This document shows, piece after piece, positions 35,276 through 42,423 of a stretch of DNA of 61,664 bases. A program made the position numbers and the translations under genes. The stretch spans positions 1 through 61,664 of the forward strand of contig JACDES010000003.1 of NCBI GenBank assembly GCA_013816265.1. The letters run 5' to 3'. Every line of letters begins with the position of its first letter. Positions within the stretch are counted from its first letter, which is position 1. Origin of the DNA: Parachlamydiaceae bacterium. GTDB taxonomy: Bacteria; Chlamydiota; Chlamydiia; Chlamydiales; Parachlamydiaceae. A model generated the notes under the pieces. That model did not search any database and had not been told where the DNA came from. It saw only the letters and a program-made list of their open reading frames with translations.

Positions 35276-36793
35276 TTATGGAGTTGGGTTAATCTCAACA
35301 GTTTTTGGTTTATCTTTTTTTTGGAAAACATGATTTTTCACCCAATATGGCAATTCCATTCGAGTAAAAAAATGAACTGGTTTCATCAATGTCTTTAAGA
35401 AAAAGGTTTTATCGAGTAACACATCAAGTCTGTCTAATACTTTGTTAACTGTGTTACTGAATACAAATTTACGCACAGATCCTCTATCGTCTGTTTCGAT
35501 GCCTGTGAGAGCTTTTTTAAAGCTATTGGCAAACCCTAAACATGTACTTTTAATAGTCATTTGATAAATAGATCGAATTTTTTCACTCTCAATCTGTGAT
35601 AATGAAGGATCTTGAGGGACATCCGCAAGCTTACGATTAGGCTTACGTAACATCGCTTGCACTTGATTTAAATATTTGACACCTTTTCGAAAAGAGTTTT
35701 TACTGATATCTATTTCCTCAACAATCAATTGGTCTTTTGGAATGGGCATGTATGACATAGGATCCGCATTTTGATATCTTTTTTTACTATCTAATGGATG
35801 GAAATAATATCCGATATCAATCACTTTTTGTTTGCCTGTGAATTGCTTCGATTTATCATACATTGGTTCTACTAATTCAACCCACGAATGGCCATGAGCT
35901 CTAAAATTCAAGATGTTTTTAAATACACATTTAATAAATCCGATCCATGTTTTGGAAAAAGCATACTCTGGAAGACGTGTGATCACACGTAATTTATAGC
36001 CTGGTGTTTTGCTTTCTTCAATAAATGCTGTTTTAACCTCTTTCCACTTACTTCCATCATGTTTTTCTAATCCATTTGCTAAGTAAGCGTGAGATTTTAA
36101 AACGCCCTTTTTATCTGTTGGAATTTTATTTAATGGTAGATAACGGTAATTGGTATTTGATAGTGAAGAACGGTATTCAGTAATTTTTTCCTGAGAAGGA
36201 TTTTTCTTTAACATTTCTCGTCTTAATAATCTTAAGAAAGGACGCTCAGGATGATCTGAAGGAGTTGCGTGTAAGATCATTTCTATACTATCCGGCTCAT
36301 CAAGAAAGTCTTTTCCTTTTTTTGCTCGAATGAAAATTTCATCATCTTTAATCAATATTGCCGTTTCTTTATCTCTTTCATTTGCTTTGGCAATCACGTA
36401 ATGAAGAAAGTTATTCTTCAGAATAGAAAAAAATGGATTTAGTGCTGTGCCGTCGTTCTGAACAAGCCTTCTTGATTGTATAGATAGAATCTGTTCACAT
36501 TTATGTGCAAAAACAACGTTCTCTAATCGTTTATAAACGCTATTTGTTCGACAAGTCGATTTAGTAAATTGCGTTGCAGCTGCTAATGTTTCTTTATAAT
36601 TTTCTCTAGGACTTTCTGGAGATAATTGCTTAATTAATAATTCAGCTATTTTTTTGTCTTGATTAGAATCTTTTTTCCAAGTAATTAATCGAGAAAGAGT
36701 GTCCTTCCAATTACCTAAGCGTAATACACCTTTTTCTATTACAATTGAATGACCTAATTTTATGTGATTTAACATTTCTGAATTAATATGCAT
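35276..36793 (-). CDS. Large ORFan, candidate effector
   Basis: The 505-residue protein has no signal peptide, no clear membrane helix and no recognised domain. It is rich in Lys, Arg, Ser and Asn. The start at 36793 has AAGGAT 7 nt upstream. It lies on the same strand upstream of lanC but is separated from it by the 246-bp palindrome, so cotranscription is doubtful. The Ser/Thr/Asn-rich N-terminus without a Sec signal would suit T3SS export, but this is inference. Segments such as GHSWVELVEPMYDKSKQFTG and KVIDIGYYFHP suggest a folded domain. Function unknown. Confidence 0.75.
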   Translation of the reverse strand: MHINSEMLNHIKLGHSIVIEKGVLRLGNWKDTLSRLITWKKDSNQDKKIAELLIKQLSPESPRENYKETLAAATQFTKSTCRTNSVYKRLENVVFAHKCEQILSIQSRRLVQNDGTALNPFFSILKNNFLHYVIAKANERDKETAILIKDDEIFIRAKKGKDFLDEPDSIEMILHATPSDHPERPFLRLLRREMLKKNPSQEKITEYRSSLSNTNYRYLPLNKIPTDKKGVLKSHAYLANGLEKHDGSKWKEVKTAFIEESKTPGYKLRVITRLPEYAFSKTWIGFIKCVFKNILNFRAHGHSWVELVEPMYDKSKQFTGKQKVIDIGYYFHPLDSKKRYQNADPMSYMPIPKDQLIVEEIDISKNSFRKGVKYLNQVQAMLRKPNRKLADVPQDPSLSQIESEKIRSIYQMTIKSTCLGFANSFKKALTGIETDDRGSVRKFVFSNTVNKVLDRLDVLLDKTFFLKTLMKPVHFFTRMELPYWVKNHVFQKKDKPKTVEINPTP

Positions 36794-36992
36794 GTTATAT
36801 CCTTATTTAATTAATATTAACTTATATTGTAAACAACTAATGTTAATTTTGTGTTAATCGAATGTTAAATTACAATTAATTAAAATTTTGTTTAACCATT
36901 TTAAATTTATTCCCTTGTAGAAATCTTACTTGCATTCAAAAGTTTAAATTACCTAATCTATGCCCATTATTTCTAAATAAGGATTTGTTATC

Positions 36993-38720
36993 ATGCCCCA
37001 TCTTAATACGACCTTAGGATTAATTTCATCGAGATTAGTTGTAAAATTCCTTTTTTCGGTGTTAACACTGTTTTTTCCCATTTCCCTAACAGCGGTCGTT
37101 GAATCGCCAGAACTTTCGCGCGGGTCTAAATCGCAGTTAGATGCCGATAGCAGTATTGTTTCTGATCTTACTTTGGAAGAAAAAGTAGGTCAACTTCTCA
37201 TCGTTCACTTCAATGGAAAAAAAATTAATTACGATGCGCGATTTTTAATTGAGAAGGTTCATGTTGGTGGTTTCGTTTATTTTGAATGGGCAAATGGTTT
37301 AGAAGATCCAATTCAAGTGCATCGCTTGAGCCAATCATTACAAGATTTTGCTGAACTGTATTCATTACCATTGTTTATCACAATAGATCAAGAAGGTGGT
37401 TCCGTTGTACGTCTAAAGAAGGGGTTTACCATATTTCCAAGCAATTATGCATTAGGACGAACCAAAAATCCCGAATTTGCTATGGAAACAGCTTTTGCAA
37501 TAGGACAAGAATTGCGGGCAGTTGGCATTAACATGAATTTAGCGCCTGTTGTCGATGTGAATAGCAATTTGAAAAATCCCATTATCGGCATTCGATCATT
37601 TAGCAGTATTCCTACTGAAGTTGCAAAATTTGGTAGAATGGCTTTGGAGGGTTATCGTAAATCGAAAATAATTGCTGTGCTTAAACATTTTCCAGGTCAC
37701 GGAGACACTGAAGCCGACTCCCATGTATCATTACCAATTGCTAGGCATGATAAAAAACTGTTTGAAGAAATTGAATTATATCCATTTGCACAATTGTCTC
37801 CAAATGCTGATGCCATTTTAACTTCTCATGTGCTATTGCCAGCTTGGGATCCCGATAATTGTGTAACATTTTCTCCCACGATCATTCAAGGATTGCTTAG
37901 AGAAAAATTAGGATTTGATGGAATTGTCATGAGCGATTCATTAGTCATGCAAGGATTATTATCCATTTGTCCTTCTATAGAGGAAGCTGCAATTCGTTGT
38001 TTTGAAGCAGGTCATGATATCATATTGCTTGGAGGAAAACAGCTCGCGCATAAGCAAACAGGCTTTGAACTATCTGTCGAAGATATTACTCGAATTCATC
38101 AAGCTTTAGTTAATGCTGTAAAACAAGGTAGGATCTCAACGGAGCGCCTCGATGCATCTGTTAATAGAATTGTAAGGTTAAAAAGAAAATATTCTCTAGG
38201 CCAAATAGAAAATTTACGCGATAATTTACATCTTTTGGGAACATTTGAGAATAAAGAATTGGCAAAAGATATTGCAAAACAAGCAATTCAAGTCATGCAT
38301 ACACGTGTAGATTTACCATATTCCAAACCCTTGAAAAAAGTTCTTGTTGTTGCCCCTGAAGCAATTAAAAAAGAAATTGAGAATACCAATCTGTCAAAGA
38401 TCGGTGAAGAAACAAAGTTTTTTTATTATCAAGGATTTGATCCCAAAATTTCAGAAAAAAATCAGGTAAACAAACTATCTCTTTGGGCAGATACATTAAT
38501 AGTTTGTTCATATAACGCATGGAAAAATGAAGAACAAAAAGAAATGATTTTCAATATGCAAAACTCTAAAAAGCCTCTTTTCATCTTCGTGCTGAACAAT
38601 CCCCAAGATTCGACACTATTTTCTAGAGCTACTGTAATTTTGAATACCTTCAGTCCGGATCGCAACTCTATTCAAGCAGGAATTAATATGATGTTTGAGA
38701 AGAGTGATATTTATGAATAA
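36993..38720 (+). CDS. Secreted glycoside hydrolase family 3 (NagZ-like beta-N-acetylhexosaminidase)
   Basis: The 575-residue protein has a signal peptide (about residues 15-36), a linker encoded by a palindromic repeat (about 37-55), and a GH3 TIM barrel (about 60-400). The NagZ signature KHFPGHGDTEADSH (near 230) carries the catalytic Asp-His dyad, and VMSDSLVMQGL (near 312) the nucleophile Asp. A C-terminal domain (about 420-575) follows. NagZ enzymes remove GlcNAc from peptidoglycan fragments; NagZ of E. coli is cytoplasmic, but this one is exported and closer in layout to secreted Gram-positive forms. Its stop overlaps the start of the next gene by 8 nt. Confidence 0.9.
   Translation: MPHLNTTLGLISSRLVVKFLFSVLTLFFPISLTAVVESPELSRGSKSQLDADSSIVSDLTLEEKVGQLLIVHFNGKKINYDARFLIEKVHVGGFVYFEWANGLEDPIQVHRLSQSLQDFAELYSLPLFITIDQEGGSVVRLKKGFTIFPSNYALGRTKNPEFAMETAFAIGQELRAVGINMNLAPVVDVNSNLKNPIIGIRSFSSIPTEVAKFGRMALEGYRKSKIIAVLKHFPGHGDTEADSHVSLPIARHDKKLFEEIELYPFAQLSPNADAILTSHVLLPAWDPDNCVTFSPTIIQGLLREKLGFDGIVMSDSLVMQGLLSICPSIEEAAIRCFEAGHDIILLGGKQLAHKQTGFELSVEDITRIHQALVNAVKQGRISTERLDASVNRIVRLKRKYSLGQIENLRDNLHLLGTFENKELAKDIAKQAIQVMHTRVDLPYSKPLKKVLVVAPEAIKKEIENTNLSKIGEETKFFYYQGFDPKISEKNQVNKLSLWADTLIVCSYNAWKNEEQKEMIFNMQNSKKPLFIFVLNNPQDSTLFSRATVILNTFSPDRNSIQAGINMMFEKSDIYE
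37101..37157. repeat. Half palindromic element inside the GH3 coding sequence
   Basis: GAACTTTCGCGCGGGTCTAA, then ATCGCAGTTAGATGCCGATA and GCAGTAT, match the 7820-7909 element (one orientation) at about 41 of 46 positions. A weaker match to its other arm lies just upstream (GAATCGCCAG). The reading frame is kept, giving ESPELSRGSKSQLDADSSI between the signal peptide and the GH3 domain. Confidence 0.8.
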
Positions 38721-39513
38721 ACAATGGATTATTTCACTTGCCATTTTAGGATTTATTTTTCTTTTTGGGTTTAATGTGAGGCCTAATTCAAATATTGTGT
38801 TGTCATCAGAGATGGCTCAAAAAATGGGATTGAAAATTTGGAAGAATGAATGTGGGGGTAAAATTGAAGGATTAACCTCTTGGAATGAAGGTGAGGAGTT
38901 TGCCTCCTTAGGAATCGGTCATTTTATTTGGTATCCAGCTGGTGAGGCAGTGGTATTTCAACAATCTTTTCCAAGCTTATTGGAGACCTTTAAAAAAAAT
39001 AAGGTTGCGTTACCATTATGGTTAAATGATGCAGTAGGTTGTCCTTGGAAATCTCGTCAGGAGTTTATTGAATCAAAAGAAACTACTGAGATGAAAGAGT
39101 TACGGCAAATTTTATCCGAGCAGCTGTCTTTACAGGTTAGTTTTATGGTCGATCGGCTTCAGAATGCTCTTCCAGCAATGTTAAAATCCATACCTAATGA
39201 GAACAAAAAGGCTATCGCATATCAGTTTCATCGATTAGCACGCACTCCTCAGGGTGTTTTTGTTCTTTTGGATTATATTAACTTTAAGGGTGAGGGGATA
39301 TCATCGAAAGAGCGCTATCAAACTGAAGGATGGGGGCTGGTACAGGTGTTAACTATTATGAAAGGGTCCACACCAGAAACCGCTGTTAAAGAGTTTATTG
39401 ATTCAGCAAAAAAAATTCTCTCAAAGCGAGTGCAGAATTCACCCAAGGAGCGAAACGAGCATAGGTGGTTAAGAGGTTGGTATAGTCGAATAGATGGATA
39501 TACCAACATCTAG
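38713..39513 (+). CDS. Membrane-anchored lysozyme-like cell-wall protein
   Basis: The ATG at 38713 overlaps the GH3 stop by 8 nt, so the two genes are translationally coupled. The 266-residue protein has an N-terminal membrane anchor or signal (MNKQWIISLAILGFIFLFGF). A domain follows beginning KIWKNECGGKIEGLTSWNEG and continuing EFASLGIGHFIWYP, which I recall from a conserved family of small proteins of lysozyme-like appearance (an early acidic residue followed by a G-x-G-H turn). Coupling with a NagZ-like enzyme supports a peptidoglycan role. Catalytic activity is not certain. Confidence 0.65.
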   Translation: MNKQWIISLAILGFIFLFGFNVRPNSNIVLSSEMAQKMGLKIWKNECGGKIEGLTSWNEGEEFASLGIGHFIWYPAGEAVVFQQSFPSLLETFKKNKVALPLWLNDAVGCPWKSRQEFIESKETTEMKELRQILSEQLSLQVSFMVDRLQNALPAMLKSIPNENKKAIAYQFHRLARTPQGVFVLLDYINFKGEGISSKERYQTEGWGLVQVLTIMKGSTPETAVKEFIDSAKKILSKRVQNSPKERNEHRWLRGWYSRIDGYTNI

Positions 39514-39570
39514 TTAACATATACCATTCAATCCCGGGCGTGCTTTGCCCATAAGTATAAAATCCAATAG

Positions 39571-39704
39571 TGGCGGTTTCAAACAAAGCGAAAGAGGGCT
39601 TTCGCACTCCAAACGCTTCGCGTAAAATTAGTAAATTCATATCATCAAAGCTACGCAAAGCGTTTGGAGTGCGAAAGTCCTCTTTCGCTTTGTTTGAAAC
39701 GGCC
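39571..39704. repeat. Family A palindrome
   Basis: The arms start TGGCGGTTTCAAACAAAGCG and end in the complement GTTTGAAACGGCCA, with an AT-rich centre. Arm sequences match those at 1-53, 25624-25762 and 33380-33505. A remnant (GGCGGGTTCAAACAAAGCGA) is seen at 30026-30046, upstream of lanB. Confidence 0.9.
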
Positions 39705-39766
39705 ATTTTTGAATGCAGGCAGTTCATGGGAAATTATCTAGAGGATTATATATCTAAAAAATAAAC

Positions 39767-39795
39767 TTGATTTTTAATTTAATTAGTGTTATAAT
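39767..39795 (+). promoter_or_regulatory. Promoter of the His-leader/symporter unit
   Basis: TTGATT (39767-39772), an exact 17-bp spacer and a consensus TATAAT (39790-39795). It predicts a start near 39802, about 37 nt before the leader ORF. Confidence 0.75.
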
Positions 39796-39838
39796 TATTA
39801 CTGTTAATGGAAAATAAGAACTTAAAAAGGAGTTCAAA

Positions 39839-39943
39839 ATGCAAACATTGTTGTTACAGAAACAGTTATTCTCAAACCCTAAAATTGCTATTTCTTGTTC
39901 TTCTTTCCATCATCATTTCCATCATTCTATTCATTCTTACTAG
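39839..39943 (+). CDS. Histidine-rich leader peptide
   Basis: The 34-codon frame begins MQTLLLQKQLFSNPKIAISC and ends SSFHHHFHHSIHSY. Six of the last 11 codons are His (all CAT). AAAGGAG lies 7 nt before the ATG, and a near-consensus promoter lies just upstream. The stop (39943) is 58 nt before an AT-rich hairpin with a T-run, and the symporter gene starts at 40068. This is the layout of an amino-acid attenuation leader, as in enterobacterial hisL. The peptide itself need have no function. An alternative is a small RiPP precursor (it has one Cys and several Ser), but it is 5 kb from lanC. Confidence 0.72.
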   Translation: MQTLLLQKQLFSNPKIAISCSSFHHHFHHSIHSY

Positions 39944-40000
39944 TAATCGAGGCTGAAATTAGCCTATCGCTGGATCTTATTCCATTTACATATACGAAAC

Positions 40001-40031
40001 ACAATAAAAATTTGATTTTATTGTTGTTTTT
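40001..40031 (+). terminator. Weak AT-rich terminator/attenuator before the symporter
   Basis: ACAATAAAA, loop ATTTGA, TTTTATTGT, then TGTTTTT. The 9-bp stem has a single G-C pair, so it is weak and could be condition-dependent. A second small stem (AGGCT/AGCCT, 39950-39965) lies between it and the leader stop and may belong to an alternative fold. Confidence 0.5.
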
Positions 40032-40067
40032 AGAATTTTTGGATTATTATTACTTTTGGATTTAATT

Positions 40068-41447
40068 ATGGATTTACCAATATTTGTTGCTTTACTTTTC
40101 GTCATTCAATTGCTTTGTTTGATTGCAGGAAGTCGTGTTTTAAAAAATTTGAAAACTGAAAATGATTATTTTCTAGCCGGTAAAGATGTGAAATTCTTTC
40201 CCCTTCTGATGACCTTCATTGCCACCCAAGTTGGAGGCGGTATGATTTTAGGAGCATCCGAGGAAGCCTATCAATATGGCTGGTATGTTCTTCTCTACCC
40301 AATGGGTGCTTGCTTAGGATTTTTACTTCTAGCTGGCGGCATTGGACGAAAATTAGCTCAATTTCAAGTGTCCACAGTGGCTCAATTATTTGAAGTCATC
40401 TATAAGTCTGTTGCATTAAAAAAAGTTGCTTCGTTACTTTCGATTGTATCGTTATTTATGGTACTAGTTGCGCAGGTCATCGCTTCTAAAAAATTTATGA
40501 TTAGTATTGGTGTCAATCAGAACGAATTATTTATTCTATTCTGGGCGGTTATCATTTTTTATACCGTTATGGGTGGCTTAAAGGCGGTTGTCTCGATTGA
40601 TATTATCCAAGCTTCTTTTTTTCTTATCGTCTTCGTTGCGAGTTTTGGTTATGTGTTATATACAATTGAAACTCCTTTAGCACATGTGATGAGTCCTGGC
40701 ATCAATTCCGATAAATTTGATTTCGATGCTTCAAAGTTATCTGGATGGTTATTTATGCCTTTACTATTTATGGTAATTGAGCAAGATATGGCCCAACGTT
40801 GCTTTGCAGCAAAATCTCCTCGCGTTGTTACAAAAGCCGCATTATGGTCAGCCATTATCATATTTTTAATATGTGTCATTCCAATTTTCTTCGGAATTTT
40901 AGGAAAAAGCCTTAACATTAATATTGAGGAAGGGGCTAGTGTGTTTATGACAGTCACACAAGCAATAACAAGCCCTGCCTTTGCAGCTTTCATTGGTTGC
41001 GCAGTATTGATGGCGATTATATCGACAGCAATTTCTTTAATTAATGCCGTAAGCTCAAATCTTACACAAGATTTTACTTTGTCCATTTTTAAAGGTTCAA
41101 GTATTCAAAAATCTCGTTGGATTACTACTGCTATTGGAATGGGGGCATTTTTATTATCGTTTTCATTCAATAATGTCGTTGACCTGTTGATAGTGAGTTA
41201 TGAACTTTCCGTTTATTGTTTATTTATCCCGGTCATTATTGCATTATTTAAACCAGATGGAAATCGCTCTTCTGCAGCTTTAGCGATTTTATTTGGAGCG
41301 ATAGGATTTTTCTTATTTAGGATGTACCCTGTAATAATTCCAAAGGAAATAGCGAGTGTTCTCCTTTCCGGAGTAGGTTTTGGGCTAGGTGAATTGTGGG
41401 AATGGAAAAAAAGAAGAGATAATAAAGCTATTTCAATAATTGAATAA
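40068..41447 (+). CDS. Sodium:solute symporter (SSF) family transporter
   Basis: The ATG at 40068 is preferred to the in-frame TTG at 40056. The 459-residue protein has about 13 membrane helices and SSF features: TENDYFLAGKDVKFFPL after helix 1, ATQVGGGMILGASEEAYQYG, YTVMGGLKAVVSIDIIQ (the central SSF signature) and SAIISTAISLINAVSSNLTQD-like packing of the sodium site (visible as IISTAISLINAVSSNL). It couples Na+ to uptake of a small solute. The His-coding leader upstream suggests histidine or a His-linked substrate, which would make sense if the organism cannot make histidine, but the substrate is inferred. The gene is followed by a repeat C copy. Confidence 0.9.
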   Translation: MDLPIFVALLFVIQLLCLIAGSRVLKNLKTENDYFLAGKDVKFFPLLMTFIATQVGGGMILGASEEAYQYGWYVLLYPMGACLGFLLLAGGIGRKLAQFQVSTVAQLFEVIYKSVALKKVASLLSIVSLFMVLVAQVIASKKFMISIGVNQNELFILFWAVIIFYTVMGGLKAVVSIDIIQASFFLIVFVASFGYVLYTIETPLAHVMSPGINSDKFDFDASKLSGWLFMPLLFMVIEQDMAQRCFAAKSPRVVTKAALWSAIIIFLICVIPIFFGILGKSLNINIEEGASVFMTVTQAITSPAFAAFIGCAVLMAIISTAISLINAVSSNLTQDFTLSIFKGSSIQKSRWITTAIGMGAFLLSFSFNNVVDLLIVSYELSVYCLFIPVIIALFKPDGNRSSAALAILFGAIGFFLFRMYPVIIPKEIASVLLSGVGFGLGELWEWKKRRDNKAISIIE

Positions 41448-41460
41448 ACCTTTTTTCAAT

Positions 41461-41580
41461 CCTTCAAACGGATTATACTCCTGAGTATAAACACAAAGAC
41501 ACGAAGACACAAAGATTAAGGCTCATCTTCACTAGTTTCTTCGTGTCTTTGTGTCTTTGTGTTTAATTTTTCTAATTCAT
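41461..41580. repeat. Dispersed palindromic repeat C, second copy
   Basis: TTCAAACGGATTATACTCCT, then AAACACAAAGACACGAAGAC; the right arm is TTCGTGTCTTTGTGTCTTTG. It matches 13600-13728 and lies just after the symporter stop. Confidence 0.88.
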
Positions 41581-41675
41581 TACCTTCACCCCATATTGTG
41601 CCATACGTCGTATAAATTAATTCTAATTAAAGTCTTTACTTGACGTATCAAAAGCATTGATTGATTGATTTTCTA

Positions 41676-41706
41676 TTGACTCTTCTGTTTTTTTTGATAA
41701 GATACT
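41676..41706 (+). promoter_or_regulatory. Putative promoter of the MORN gene
   Basis: TTGACT (41676-41681) and GATACT (41701-41706) with a long 19-bp spacer containing T8. The spacing and -10 are sub-optimal, which could mean regulated or late expression. Confidence 0.35.
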
Positions 41707-41744
41707 TCGTGATCATACTTTTATTTTTCAACCAAGGATGTTTT

Positions 41745-42401
41745 ATGCAATATAGTGCAGCAGCCCCATTACTAGGAGCAGGAGCAGGAGCGGCGGGAGC
41801 CGGTATCCCACAATCACATCAATATTATTCATATACTCAGCAACAATCCCCTCAGCAACAGAGTGTTCCTCAAATGGGTGCTTATAGTGGACCACAAGTT
41901 ACTATAGATGCCGGAACGTTCCAACAAATGGTAGCAGCAGCAGCTGCAGGACAACAGTTAGTTGCTCAACACCAAGCAGCCCAACATTATGCAGCCCAAC
42001 AACAGCAGCCAGCTCAACAACGACCAAAGGAAATTAGGCTAAAAAATGGTTCTACCTATATTGGAGAAGTTAATAAAGAGGGTGTTCCTCATGGTAATGG
42101 AAAACTAATATATCCTGCTTCCGACCCATATAAAAGACTTAGTTATGAAGGTCAATTTCAGAATTCTTTTCCAGATGGGCAAGGAACAATGCGCTGGGCA
42201 TCTGGCGAGGTCCATGTAGGTTTTTTTGTTAACAATGCCACGCATGGTCAAGGGCATCGAACCGCTCCTGGAGGACGCAGTTGGGTTGGAGAATTTAGAA
42301 ATGGAAAAGAATGGGATGTGGAGTATAGAGTTCCTTGGAATGGAGGGTATTATACAAAAAAACAGGGTGGAAAGCATGATTGCTGTTGCGTAATTCAGTA
42401 A
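41745..42401 (+). CDS. MORN-repeat protein with C-terminal CaaX-like box (candidate effector)
   Basis: The ATG at 41745 has AAGGATG upstream; the longer frame from 41661 is an AT-rich run and is rejected. The 218-residue protein has an Ala/Gly and Gln-rich N-terminal third (about 1-90). About four MORN repeats follow (about 97-190: STYIGEVNKEGVPHGNGKL, YEGQFQNSFPDGQGTMRW, EVHVGFFVNNATHGQGHR, RSWVGEFRNGKEW). It ends in CCCVIQ at 213-218. MORN repeats bind membranes and lipids. The last four residues fit a eukaryotic CaaX prenylation box, with two adjacent Cys that could be acylated. It has no Sec signal and lies next to the T3SS operon, which suggests a secreted effector. Confidence 0.82.
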   Translation: MQYSAAAPLLGAGAGAAGAGIPQSHQYYSYTQQQSPQQQSVPQMGAYSGPQVTIDAGTFQQMVAAAAAGQQLVAQHQAAQHYAAQQQQPAQQRPKEIRLKNGSTYIGEVNKEGVPHGNGKLIYPASDPYKRLSYEGQFQNSFPDGQGTMRWASGEVHVGFFVNNATHGQGHRTAPGGRSWVGEFRNGKEWDVEYRVPWNGGYYTKKQGGKHDCCCVIQ

Positions 42402-42423
42402 AATAATTTAATGCAATAAACAT

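Noticed and set aside
41661..41744. N-terminal hydrophobic extension of the MORN protein as a signal anchor
   Set aside because: A good ribosome-binding site precedes the ATG at 41745. The upstream part overlaps the predicted promoter, and an N-terminal helix would conflict with the soluble MORN design.
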